A stretch of DNA of 64,000 bases from Calothrix sp. HK-06 (GTDB lineage: Bacteria; Cyanobacteriota; Cyanobacteriia; Cyanobacteriales; Nostocaceae). Below are positions 33,994 to 42,442 of the stretch, one piece after another. How positions within the stretch are numbered: the first letter of the stretch is position 1; each line of letters begins with the position of its first letter. Location of the stretch: contig NZ_MRCD01000007.1 of the NCBI RefSeq assembly GCF_001904745.1, positions 62,001-126,000 on the forward strand, in the 5' to 3' direction. The notes under the pieces were generated by a model that worked only from the letters and a program-made list of their open reading frames with translations, was not told where the DNA came from and did not search any database. The position numbers were made by a program, and so were the translations under genes.

Positions 33994-36696
33994 ATGAGAA
34001 TCCTCAAAATCCAGACCTTACGCGGTCCCAACTATTGGAGCATTCGACGCCACAAGTTGATTGTCATGCGCCTCGATTTAGAGAACCTCGCCGAGACGCC
34101 CTCGAATGAAATCCCCGGTTTTTACGAAGGATTAGTTGAGGCGCTGCCAAGTCTGGAGAGTCATCATTGTTCTCCTGGCTGTCGTGGTGGCTTCTTGATG
34201 CGAGTCAAAGAAGGTACGATGATGGGTCACATCATCGAACATGTCGCCTTAGAATTGCAAGAGCTAGCCTCTATGCCTGCTGCCTTTGGACGTACACGCG
34301 AAACTGCCACACCAGGAGTCTACCAGGTTGTTTTCGAGTATGAAAACGAGGAAGCAGGACGCTACGCTGGCAGAGCAGCAGTAAGACTGTGCCAAAGCAT
34401 CGCTGACCGAGGACGGTATCCAAAAGCCGAACTTGAGCAAGATTTGCAAGATTTGCGTGACTTTGCCCGCGAAGGAGCGCTTGGACCATCGACCGAAGCC
34501 ATTGTTAAGGAAGCTGAGAAAAAAGGTATCCCCTGGATGACTCTTGGCGCCCGTTTCTTAATTCAATTGGGCTATGGCGCTGCTTCTAAACGCATTCAAG
34601 CGACCATGACCAACAATACTGGTATTTTGGGAGTGGAGTTAGCGTGCGACAAAGAAGCAACCAAACGCATTTTGGCATCATCAGGAATTCCTGTTCCAAG
34701 AGGTACAGTCATCAATTTCCTTGATGATTTACAAGAAGCTATTGAGTTTGTTGGTGGCTATCCAATTGTGATTAAGCCATTAGATGGCAACCACGGACGC
34801 GGTATCACAATTGATATTCGTAGTTGGGATGAAGCCGAAAGCGCATATGATGCCGCACGTCAAGTATCTCGTGCAGTAATTGTTGAAAAATATTACGTCG
34901 GACGTGACCACCGCGTATTAGTCGTGGACGGCAAAGTTGTAGCGGTGGCAGAACGTGTACCCGCACATGTTGTAGGTGATGGCAAATCTACAATTTCCGA
35001 ACTAATAGAAGAAACCAACAATGACCCAAATCGTGGTGAGGGACACGACAAAGTACTTACAAAAATAGAATTAGACCGCACTAGCTATCAATTGCTAGAA
35101 CGTCAAGGTCTTACTTTAAATAGTGTTCTACCTAAAGATAGAATTTGTTATTTACGTGCAACTGCCAATTTAAGCACTGGTGGTATAGCAGTTGACCGAA
35201 CCGACGAAATTCACCCTGAGAATATTTGGCTAGCGCAGCGCGTCGTTCGAGTCATTGGCTTGGACATTGCCGGTATGGATGTTGTTACTTCCGATATCAG
35301 TCGTCCTTTACGCGAAACCGATGGTGTAATTGTCGAGGTTAACGCTGCTCCTGGTTTTCGGATGCACATAGCTCCTTCGCACGGTACACCCCGTAACGTC
35401 GCCGGCGCCGTGGTTGATATGCTGTTCAAAAATGAACAAGCAAGTCGCGTCCCTATTCTCAGCGTCACTGGTACTAATGGTAAAACTACTACCACCCGCT
35501 TGTTAGCGCACATCTTCCGTCAAACAAGCAAAGTAGTAGGATATACGACTACAGACGGAACTTATATCGGAGATTACTTAGTAGAAGCAGGCGATAATAC
35601 CGGACCCCAAAGCGCCCAACTAATTCTACAAGACCCAACAGTAGAGGTCGCAGTCTTAGAAACAGCGCGCGGAGGAATCCTTCGTTCTGGTTTAGCGTTT
35701 GAAGCTTCTAACGTAGGAGTAGTGTTAAATGTTGCCGCAGACCACTTAGGATTAGGGGATATTGATACTATCGACCAGCTTGGGCATCTTAAAAGCGTAG
35801 TCGCCGAAGCTGTATATCCAGATGGTTATGCAGTACTTAATGCCGATGACCCACGAGTAGCGGCAATGGCAGAAAAAACCAAAGCGAACATTGCTTACTT
35901 CACAATGAAATCAGACTCACAGCTTGTGCGTGACCATATCCAAAAGGGTGGAGTTGCGGCATTGTATGAGAACGGTTACATATCGATATTAAAAGGTGAC
36001 TGGACACACCGAATAGAGAAAGTAGAAAATATACCTCTCACAATGGGTGGACGGGCGCCGTTTATGATAGCGAATGCGTTAGCAGCATCGTTAGCGGCAT
36101 TTGTACAAAACGTTAATATCGAGCAAATTCGAGCCGGGTTAACAACATTCCGTGCATCGGTGAGTCAAACACCAGGACGGATGAACTTGTTCAACTTAGG
36201 TAACTACCACGCACTCGTAGACTACGCTCACAACCCCCACAGCTACGAAGCACTAGGGTCATTCGTCCGTAACTGGACAACAGGACAGCGAATAGGTGTA
36301 GTTGGAGGACCTGGAGATAGACGCGACGAAGATTTTGTCATGCTCGGTAAACTTGCCGCTGACATTTTCGACCGAGTAATTATCAAAGAAGACGACGACA
36401 CACGCGGACGCCAACGCGGTTCAGGTGCTGAGTTAATTTTGAAAGGTATCAAACAAGTTAAACCAAACTTCACTTACGAAACCGTACTTGACGAAACTCA
36501 AGCAATTAATAAAGCACTCGATGGGGCACCAGATAATAGCTTAGTCGTCATATTACCCGAAAGCGTCAGTCGCGCCATTGAATTAATTAGAGCGCGCGGA
36601 GTTGTTAAAGAGGAAACACAACAAACTCAACCTACAACCGTTAGTGACTCCTCACAAGTAGGCGCCTCTTCTACGACAGTGGTAAATCGATTGTAG
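33994..36696 (+). CDS. cphA: Cyanophycin synthetase
   Basis: CphA polymerises aspartate and arginine into cyanophycin, an insoluble nitrogen reserve, with two ATP-dependent ligase activities. The 900-residue protein starts MRILKIQTLRGPNYWSIRRH. It has an N-terminal domain (about 1-160), an ATP-grasp domain (about 210-480, IVIKPLDGNHGRGITI) that adds aspartate, and a Mur-ligase-like domain from about 485 with P-loop VTGTNGKTTTT (about 491-501) that adds arginine. DYAHNPHSYEAL and GGPGDRRDEDF are present. The ATG at 33994 is chosen over an upstream TTG. It ends in a bidirectional hairpin shared with tatA. Confidence 0.98.
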   Translation: MRILKIQTLRGPNYWSIRRHKLIVMRLDLENLAETPSNEIPGFYEGLVEALPSLESHHCSPGCRGGFLMRVKEGTMMGHIIEHVALELQELASMPAAFGRTRETATPGVYQVVFEYENEEAGRYAGRAAVRLCQSIADRGRYPKAELEQDLQDLRDFAREGALGPSTEAIVKEAEKKGIPWMTLGARFLIQLGYGAASKRIQATMTNNTGILGVELACDKEATKRILASSGIPVPRGTVINFLDDLQEAIEFVGGYPIVIKPLDGNHGRGITIDIRSWDEAESAYDAARQVSRAVIVEKYYVGRDHRVLVVDGKVVAVAERVPAHVVGDGKSTISELIEETNNDPNRGEGHDKVLTKIELDRTSYQLLERQGLTLNSVLPKDRICYLRATANLSTGGIAVDRTDEIHPENIWLAQRVVRVIGLDIAGMDVVTSDISRPLRETDGVIVEVNAAPGFRMHIAPSHGTPRNVAGAVVDMLFKNEQASRVPILSVTGTNGKTTTTRLLAHIFRQTSKVVGYTTTDGTYIGDYLVEAGDNTGPQSAQLILQDPTVEVAVLETARGGILRSGLAFEASNVGVVLNVAADHLGLGDIDTIDQLGHLKSVVAEAVYPDGYAVLNADDPRVAAMAEKTKANIAYFTMKSDSQLVRDHIQKGGVAALYENGYISILKGDWTHRIEKVENIPLTMGGRAPFMIANALAASLAAFVQNVNIEQIRAGLTTFRASVSQTPGRMNLFNLGNYHALVDYAHNPHSYEALGSFVRNWTTGQRIGVVGGPGDRRDEDFVMLGKLAADIFDRVIIKEDDDTRGRQRGSGAELILKGIKQVKPNFTYETVLDETQAINKALDGAPDNSLVVILPESVSRAIELIRARGVVKEETQQTQPTTVSDSSQVGASSTTVVNRL

Positions 36697-36702
36697 GGGA
36701 AT

Positions 36703-36757
36703 CTCGTTGTAAGCGCTTCAGCGCTTTCCCCTTAAGTACTTAAGTACTTACAACGAG
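36703..36757. terminator. Bidirectional terminator-like hairpin between cphA and tatA
   Basis: CTCGTTGTAAG (36703-36713) pairs with CTTACAACGAG (36747-36757), a perfect 11-bp stem. The loop holds a second hairpin (AAGCGCTTCAGCGCTT) and a palindromic AAGTACTTAAGTACTT run. It separates two convergent genes. Confidence 0.7.
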
Positions 36758-36763
36758 CATTTT

Positions 36764-36949
36764 CTACTTCTTCTCATCAATATCATCATCCTGACCAGGC
36801 GCCTCCGAATTCGGATTATTCAACTCATCCTTAAACCCCCGTAGAGTTTTACCAAGCGCACTACCCAGCTCAGGAATTTTTTTCGGTCCAAAAACCAATA
36901 GTGCAACTACACCAATAACCGCCACTTCCGTCCATCCCAATCCAAACAT
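36764..36949 (-). CDS. tatA: Sec-independent translocase TatA/TatE-type subunit
   Basis: This 61-residue protein has one N-terminal membrane helix (GLGWTEVAVIGVVALLVFGP), the conserved FGPKKIPELG hinge, an amphipathic helix (SALGKTLRGFKDEL) and an acidic tail (QDDDIDEKK). That is the build of TatA/E, which forms the pore for folded twin-arginine substrates across the thylakoid and plasma membranes. The start at 36949 (MFGLGW) is preferred over Met1 three codons upstream because TatA proteins begin directly before the helix. TatB and TatC genes are not nearby. Confidence 0.93.
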   Translation of the reverse strand: MFGLGWTEVAVIGVVALLVFGPKKIPELGSALGKTLRGFKDELNNPNSEAPGQDDDIDEKK

Positions 36950-37034
36950 AAGTACCACCTACAAAAAATCTTTCTTAAATAACTATAATTGATCCCCCCA
37001 AACACAAGGGAGGCTAAGATTTGTTTTTTTTCTT

Positions 37035-37268
37035 GTGGAATGTTTCTTATGGAATGGGCATCCTTGCCCGTTCAATCTCCCTTGTGCATTGGGAAAAGCT
37101 GGTTTTTACGTTGCAAGAATTCGAGGTAGTCATCATATTCTTGTGCATAGTGATGGTCGTAGAACCTTTGTTCCAGTACATTCAGGTGAAACAATTGGTA
37201 CTGGTTTATTAGCTCAAATACTAAGTGACTGCCAAATTAGTCGCGAGGAATTTAAACAACTACTATAA
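37035..37268 (+). pseudogene. HicA-type toxin whose 5' end is replaced by a hairpin repeat
   Basis: From about 37089 the frame reads GKAGFYVARIRGSHHILVHS and ends SDCQISREEFKQLL, a HicA mRNA-interferase core with its catalytic His in GSHH. The usual HicA start (a few residues, then RELIRALEKAGF) is missing. Instead the first 18 codons (MECFLWNGHPCPFNLPCA) come from a GGGCATCCTTGCCC-type dispersed repeat. It may still be translated, but the domain is incomplete at its N terminus. No HicB partner is directly adjacent. Confidence 0.55.
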
Positions 37269-37345
37269 TTTATTAACTTATTTTAAATATTATTCTCATT
37301 TAATGAGTATACCTAATTATTCATTTATTATTTTATAAATAAAGC

Positions 37346-37376
37346 TTGTAAGTTGGGTAGAGGAACGGAACCCAAC
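37346..37376. repeat. GTTGGGT...ACCCAAC dispersed hairpin
   Basis: GTTGGGTagaggaacggaACCCAAC lies after the truncated hicA. It belongs to the same family as the hairpins at 9676, 39560 and 60193-60265. Confidence 0.5.
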
Positions 37377-37513
37377 ATAATAATTCATTCTAATCATGTG
37401 AAATCTTTTGAAGCACCAGTTTACGTTCTTAAACAGAGAGTTTTCACTATGTTTATCACCATATAATTTTGTACAGTTAGATGAGCCTTCTTAAAAATTA
37501 ATTTTTATTAAGT

Positions 37514-37714
37514 ATGAAAATCAAGGCAGTTATTTGGCAAGAAGAAGATGTATGGTGCGGTTCTGTACCTGCTTTACCCGGATGCCATACTTGGGGTGAT
37601 AGTTATGAACATTTATTAGAAATGCTACAGGATGCTATTACTGGTTGGCTAGAAGTTGCTAGTGAGCAAGAGGAAATAGAACCAGAAAAACAGGTGGTTG
37701 AATTATCTCTATGA
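37514..37714 (+). CDS. HicB-family antitoxin
   Basis: The 66-residue protein matches the short HicB type (IKAVIWQEEDVWCGSVPALPG, then CHTWGDSYEHLLEMLQDAI). It has a partial RNase-H-like fold that neutralises HicA. There is no DNA-binding C-terminal domain, as in many cyanobacterial short HicB proteins. Its stop codon overlaps the ATG of the next gene (ATGA), which is a HicA toxin interrupted by a stop. The antitoxin is intact. Confidence 0.85.
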   Translation: MKIKAVIWQEEDVWCGSVPALPGCHTWGDSYEHLLEMLQDAITGWLEVASEQEEIEPEKQVVELSL

Positions 37715-37911
37715 AAGCAATTTCCGGTAAGAAGTGATGCAACATAGTTGAGCGAAACGGCTGGGTATTAAAGCGAGTTACTGGTAGTCATCACATTTAT
37801 GCAAAAGGAGGAGCTATTTTATCTATTCCTGTTCATAGTAACCGAGATTTACCAATAGGTACTTTGAAAAGTATTATGAATGATGCAGGGTTGACGGAAG
37901 AAGATTTATAA
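37711..37911 (+). pseudogene. HicA toxin with an in-frame stop at codon 9
   Basis: The frame starts MKAISGKK, meets TGA at 37735-37737, then continues CNIVERNGWVLKRVTGSHH and AKGGAILSIPVHSN to a normal end (MNDAGLTEEDL). Every HicA mark after the stop is conserved, including the catalytic His in GSHH. Length without the stop is 66 codons, normal for HicA. This looks like a recent single-base inactivation of the toxin, with the antitoxin hicB left intact. Reinitiation is unlikely because no good start follows. Confidence 0.7.
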
Positions 37912-37923
37912 TTTTATTCGTAG

Positions 37924-37943
37924 AGACGTTACATGTAACGTCT
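37924..37943. repeat. Perfect 20-bp palindrome AGACGTTACA-TGTAACGTCT
   Basis: Both halves pair exactly with no loop. A near-identical copy with one mismatch is at 49380-49399. Both follow the 3' ends of genes (hicA remnant and AraC gene), so a terminator or dispersed repeat is likely. Confidence 0.55.
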
Positions 37944-38183
37944 TTACAGCAATTTTAAGTTGTTATAATTTCAAAAGTTCGGCGATTTTTTTGATTGTTT
38001 AATAATACATTTTTGAATTCAGATTTTTTGAGTCAAACACGTTAGCTTTTTAATTATTATAAAATTATTAAATTAATAAGTATTTAGTTAAATATACCTA
38101 AATAATGTGGAGTCGTCAGTTTAATTCCGGCGCCTCCACGGACATAATTTTTTGTGTAAATTTAATTACTTACACGCTCGATT

Positions 38184-38627
38184 CTATTCTTGTGTTTCTT
38201 CGCTTGGTTCTGACTCGGTTTGTTCTGCTTCCGGTTCAGGTTCAGCTTTCGCAACAGGTCTAACTGGTTTGGGACCGCGTGCTAATGCTGGATTAGCTGG
38301 TGGTCTCGAATCATCACCGAAGGAACCTTTTTTACCTTTACCGGAGCGTTTATCTTTACGGTCGTTTCTGTCATTACGGTCGTTACGGTTATCACGGTCG
38401 TTACGCTTTGAACCTAAGCGGTTTGAATCACGAGAGTCTTCAACATCTGAATCTTGGGAATCTTTGTCAGTTCTCTTTTTAAGTACAGGTAAAGGAACAG
38501 GTGAAGACTGGGGTTGTGATTCTAATTGCGGTTCTGCTTGTACTTCTGCTTGTACTTCTGCTTGTGGTTCCGATTGAGTTTCAGCAATCGCCTGACGTTC
38601 AGATTTCTTGATTGGACGTTCTACCAT
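38184..38627 (-). CDS. Disordered charged protein with an Asp-Arg-Asn repeat
   Basis: The 147-residue protein is of low complexity. It begins MVERPIKKSERQAIAETQ, then has a Gln/Glu/Pro-rich stretch with AEVQAEVQAEPQ repeats (about 24-40). A central Asp/Arg/Asn repeat (about 73-92, NDRDNRNDRNDRNDRKDK) and an acidic Glu-rich tail follow. The conserved-looking piece is PPANPALARGPKPVRPV. No enzymatic domain is visible. Similar basic-acidic proteins occur in cyanobacteria, but I cannot name a function. The opposite-strand open frame is a Ser-rich shadow. Confidence 0.65.
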   Translation of the reverse strand: MVERPIKKSERQAIAETQSEPQAEVQAEVQAEPQLESQPQSSPVPLPVLKKRTDKDSQDSDVEDSRDSNRLGSKRNDRDNRNDRNDRNDRKDKRSGKGKKGSFGDDSRPPANPALARGPKPVRPVAKAEPEPEAEQTESEPSEETQE

Positions 38628-38776
38628 TGTTAATTTATATTAAGGTAATTGTATAATACCGCGCTTTGGTGATATGTAAAGTCGCAGTATCACTTCCAGT
38701 TGAAACGGTATATAACGAGTTTACAAGGAGTAGAGTAAAACAACATGCGGTTTTCATACTCCTTGGAGGTTTTAAA

Positions 38777-39379
38777 ATGGCGTACAACGAGTTCACTTGG
38801 AGCAAGGCTAGGCAAGATTTTGGGCTAACGGCAATTGAAGGGACGCGCTTTTTCGGTGAAATCGAACCAGTGGCGCCGAGTGATTTGTTAACAATGTTAC
38901 TCGCACGCTCTTTACCTTGGGCAACTGCTACAGGAAACGAAAAAGCTCGTTCGGAAGGTATTATTAATCCAATTTTGTTAGAAGTGCGCGATATATTAGA
39001 GCAGCAAATTAGCGTCTTTTCTGGCGAGAAGTTTGATGTTGACGCAAGCGTTGGGCTGAACGGTTTCTGCGATTTCTTAATTAGTAAATCATCTGAACAA
39101 ATCGAAGTTGAGGCGCCTGTCGTTGTAGTTGTAGAAGCGAAGCAAGAAAATATAAAATCTGGGTTGGGACAATGTGCGGCAACAATGGTAGCTGCTCAAA
39201 GGTTTAATCAAAGTAAACAGCTATCAGTTAAAGCAATTTACGGTAGCGTTACTACTGGGACGCAATGGCGGTTTTTGAAGCTTGAGGGAAATATTTTAAC
39301 TTTAGATTTAATGGATTATCCAATTCCACCTGTAGAGCAAATTTTGGGCTTTTTGGTTTGGATAATGAAGCAAAATTAA
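38777..39379 (+). CDS. Conserved PD-(D/E)XK-nuclease-like protein
   Basis: The 200-residue protein has an acidic-core pattern like PD-(D/E)XK enzymes: GFCDFLIS (Asp near 102), then VVVVVEAKQENIKSGLGQCA, giving the EAK catalytic-type motif, and a downstream glutamine-rich helix. The end LILGFLVWIMKQN-like is hydrophobic. Catalytic activity is an inference from the motif. The ATG at 38777 is chosen because CTTGGAGG lies just upstream. The upstream in-frame extension from 38666 contains a partial duplication of the start region (VYNEFTRSRVKQ beside AYNEFTWSKARQ). Confidence 0.75.
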   Translation: MAYNEFTWSKARQDFGLTAIEGTRFFGEIEPVAPSDLLTMLLARSLPWATATGNEKARSEGIINPILLEVRDILEQQISVFSGEKFDVDASVGLNGFCDFLISKSSEQIEVEAPVVVVVEAKQENIKSGLGQCAATMVAAQRFNQSKQLSVKAIYGSVTTGTQWRFLKLEGNILTLDLMDYPIPPVEQILGFLVWIMKQN

Positions 39380-39397
39380 TTACATGAGATACTGAAC

Positions 39398-39540
39398 GGT
39401 GCCTAATTTCCTAGAGGATAAGTTGGATATATTTATATCCTCTAGGAAAAGACCTTTCGGGCACCAAAATTTCTAGATAAAAAGTAATATATATGTTCGT
39501 TTAGAAAAAATAGGTAACGTGCCTAATTTCCTAGAGGATA
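39398..39540. repeat. Long hairpin with a second half-copy
   Basis: TTTCCTAGAGGATA (39407-39420) pairs with TATCCTCTAGGAAA (39436-39449), a 14-bp perfect stem, bracketed by GGTGCC (39398-39403) and GGCACC (39460-39465). The left half (GTGCCTAATTTCCTAGAGGA) is repeated without its partner about 120 bp downstream (39519-39540). Confidence 0.6.
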
Positions 39541-39559
39541 ATTTTGATATATAAAAATT

Positions 39560-39587
39560 GTTGGGTTACGCTGTCGCTCCACCCAAC
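39560..39587. terminator. GTTGGGT...ACCCAAC hairpin at the end of the 949-residue gene
   Basis: GTTGGGT (39560-39566) pairs with ACCCAAC (39581-39587), six bases before the stop codon of the minus-strand gene at 39593. It fits a terminator for that operon. Confidence 0.5.
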
Positions 39588-39592
39588 CTACT

Positions 39593-42442
39593 TTAGAAGG
39601 TGATGGGTGCTACTGGTTCGATGTCTGGGTTAAAGCCGCCTATTTGGTTGGTTCGTAGTACCCATGCGGTGGCGCCAAGTTTGAGAAATGTTTCTAAGAT
39701 GGTATCGTTGGCTACACGGGGGAGTATGGCACGCCAAGATAGTAAGCCAGTAACTAGGTTTTTAATGGGGTCGTCTTCTAAGCTGCTTCCTAAACTTTTG
39801 CCTGGTTGTTGCCAGTCTACACGCGCACCGAAAGGAAGAATTTGACGTTTTAATTTTTTACCTAGTTCTTCAAGTTGGGTTAAATTATTTGCTTGGTCGG
39901 GATGTTGTTCTATCCATTCGTCAATGAGAGAATTAGAACGGATGGCTTGAGTTATTTGTTTGAGTGCTGCGTATAATGCTTGGTTGGAGTCTTGAGAACA
40001 GTTGTTTGCAGCGCCTACATAAGTACCTCCTGTTCCGTCACCGATACGATAGCGTGCTGCCATAATTTCGAGTTGACGAATCATTTGGTCTAAAGGTGAA
40101 TATAGTGTACCTTCAGTGGTTTCAAAGTATCCTGTGAAGGGTTCAAATTTGATTAAAGTACCACATACGGGACGTATTCCTGCCCAACCATATTGACGGT
40201 CGCCTAAAAATCGCGACCAGTGTAATGTACCTGCTATCACTCCGTCTATATTTTGGGTATATATTTGGTGATACACAATATCAAAACGTAACTCTCCTGT
40301 TAATGGTTCGCGCACTACTGTTGCTACACCAAAAGCGAAGTGTCCAAAGTATACAGGCCCTTTTGCTGCTGCCTCGGCTTTTCTACCACCAATGCCTCCA
40401 TAATTATGCAGTAGCAGCGCGCGCTCTCCTTCTCGCCAAGTTTGCTCATTCTGTATATTTGCGGAGTCATAACAAAGTAAAGCAGAACTTATTTTACCTT
40501 TTTGCAGGGCTAAATTATCCCAAGATTCTTTTTTAATATAATGTTTGACTTCAGATTTACCGATGATTTTACGTTCTGGTTTTAGTTCAAAAAGCGCGCG
40601 GGGAGCAACTGAACGTACTACAAATCGTTTGGACTTATTAGGGGCGCCATATATATACCATCCAGTTTCATTGATGGGTGATTTTTCGATATCTTGGTTG
40701 GTAAATGGTTGTAAGCCATCGATATTAGCTACTACAGAAGGCATTGATACAAATTCTTCGGCACCGTTAAATTGTTTAGAATCACGGTTATAATGTGTCA
40801 CCCGGAATAAATCATTCCCTATTGGCTCAATAAATTGTACTAATGCGTAGTATAAACCTGTTATTTGTATCGGTTCACGTTTGATACAAAGATAATCTTT
40901 ATCTCCTATCTCCATTAATATTGGGTCATCTAACATTACCATGATGTCATCATAAGGATGGGCGCCTGCTAATGATTCGAGAGGGTTTACTAGGCGCCAG
41001 TGATTAACACGGGTAGGAAGAATTAAACCTTGCTCGGTGCTATACTCTGCTTCAGCGTTGAAATGAACGTCTTTTGTTACTGAGCGGATATCTTTTTGTA
41101 ACTCTGGAATATCTGAAAAGCGTAATTGCACGACTTTTCCAAGTAAATATTCATAACCTTTTGCAGTATGATGCACCTCAAATAAAACATCTTTAATAGA
41201 ACAACGCTGATTTTTTTGTGGCAAAATTAGGCGCCCCATCCAAGCACCAACAGGTTGATACTCTGGAGGTAAAGATTGCTGTAGTGGGTAAAAATCTGGA
41301 TGGTTAAATGCAGCTTCCCAATATTTTTCGTAGTTGCTTTGATGACGTGGAGGAGCAAGTTCTTTTAAATAAACTGTATCTTGTAAAATTCCAGATACCC
41401 AATCAATCGTTTGCTGTAAATAAGTGCGACCATCGGGTAAAAGTTTATTTGGGTCCATCACTCCCCCAGGTAGTTGATGACCAACTTTACCCAAAGAAAT
41501 TAAGCTAACTTTACCGCGTCGCTTTGCACGGTTCCAATAAGACAGAAAAAATAACTTCCAACGTTTGGGAAAAGCAATGGCGCCTAATCTTTCTAATGGG
41601 TCTTTTTTCCCAGCTAGATGATAAACATGTTGAATTTTAAGAATATTATTATTACCACTGAACACTCCCCCTAGGGAAATAATATCAATCGGTGGTGAAA
41701 AAAGTACATCATCAAGATAGGGAGCAGCAGCCATTGATATTTGTCCTCCACCGCTAAATCCAATTAAAGTGATGGGAACATTACTACCTGGCTGATAACC
41801 ATGTTTTATTAAACTGTTATATATTACTTGCGCGGTTCCTCGATTATAAATGGCGCCATATCGTTGGTCAGCAGAAACCCACACTACTAATGCATTGCGT
41901 ATATTAATTATGGCGCCAAGTATATTCGCAGGATTTTTGATACGTAGTTTATCAGCAAATCGCCAAAACCACGATAACGGGTAATCTTCTGTTAAAGAAC
42001 GATTTAATACCGAATATGGCATTACTCCCCGTATCAAATGAAAACTTTCGGGTAATGCTGCCGTTAAATCCCTGAGAAATCGCTCAACATCAGGTAAATA
42101 TTCGTACTTTGCTTGCCCAACTCCGTCTAAGTAAATAATATAATGAGATACTTTATGTGGTGGTGCCTCAGTTTGCTTTTGAAGTTCAGGGTAAATAGTT
42201 GTATCAACAGTATCACCAAACCATCCAGCCCACCATCCAAGCGCTTCTATAGGCGCCAACATTGCCGCCAAAATCAAAGCAATCAAACTAATAATACCTA
42301 GATTAACTGTAATTTTAAATGTACGTGTTAATGCTGCATAAGTACCATTTATAACAGGTTGAAACTGGAATAAAACTAACACACCAAGCAACGCTACCAA
42401 AGCTATGACAGAAAATTTGATAACTTGCTTTCTAGTACTCAT
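39593..42442 (-). CDS. Large membrane-anchored alpha/beta-hydrolase-like protein
   Basis: The 949-residue protein has two N-terminal membrane segments (about 8-26 and 47-66), then an alpha/beta-hydrolase-like domain (about 97-360). Nucleophile elbow IGFSGGGQ (Ser230), an acidic residue after strand 6 (VYHLAGKKDPLERL) and GKVGHQLPGGVMD with His are visible. The C-terminal 500 residues are a long unrecognised region with GGIGGRKAEAA and YVGAANNCSQDSNQAL. It overlaps the upstream gene by 4 bp (ATGA), so they are translationally coupled. I cannot assign a substrate; a membrane-associated lipase or esterase is the best guess. Confidence 0.75.
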   Translation of the reverse strand: MSTRKQVIKFSVIALVALLGVLVLFQFQPVINGTYAALTRTFKITVNLGIISLIALILAAMLAPIEALGWWAGWFGDTVDTTIYPELQKQTEAPPHKVSHYIIYLDGVGQAKYEYLPDVERFLRDLTAALPESFHLIRGVMPYSVLNRSLTEDYPLSWFWRFADKLRIKNPANILGAIINIRNALVVWVSADQRYGAIYNRGTAQVIYNSLIKHGYQPGSNVPITLIGFSGGGQISMAAAPYLDDVLFSPPIDIISLGGVFSGNNNILKIQHVYHLAGKKDPLERLGAIAFPKRWKLFFLSYWNRAKRRGKVSLISLGKVGHQLPGGVMDPNKLLPDGRTYLQQTIDWVSGILQDTVYLKELAPPRHQSNYEKYWEAAFNHPDFYPLQQSLPPEYQPVGAWMGRLILPQKNQRCSIKDVLFEVHHTAKGYEYLLGKVVQLRFSDIPELQKDIRSVTKDVHFNAEAEYSTEQGLILPTRVNHWRLVNPLESLAGAHPYDDIMVMLDDPILMEIGDKDYLCIKREPIQITGLYYALVQFIEPIGNDLFRVTHYNRDSKQFNGAEEFVSMPSVVANIDGLQPFTNQDIEKSPINETGWYIYGAPNKSKRFVVRSVAPRALFELKPERKIIGKSEVKHYIKKESWDNLALQKGKISSALLCYDSANIQNEQTWREGERALLLHNYGGIGGRKAEAAAKGPVYFGHFAFGVATVVREPLTGELRFDIVYHQIYTQNIDGVIAGTLHWSRFLGDRQYGWAGIRPVCGTLIKFEPFTGYFETTEGTLYSPLDQMIRQLEIMAARYRIGDGTGGTYVGAANNCSQDSNQALYAALKQITQAIRSNSLIDEWIEQHPDQANNLTQLEELGKKLKRQILPFGARVDWQQPGKSLGSSLEDDPIKNLVTGLLSWRAILPRVANDTILETFLKLGATAWVLRTNQIGGFNPDIEPVAPITF

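Noticed and set aside
37021-37212. 63-residue ORF overlapping the truncated hicA
   Set aside because: Out-of-frame shadow with hydrophobic composition from the repeat.
38152-38577. Ser-rich plus-strand ORF opposite the disordered protein
   Set aside because: Low-complexity shadow of the minus-strand Glu/Gln/Arg repeats.
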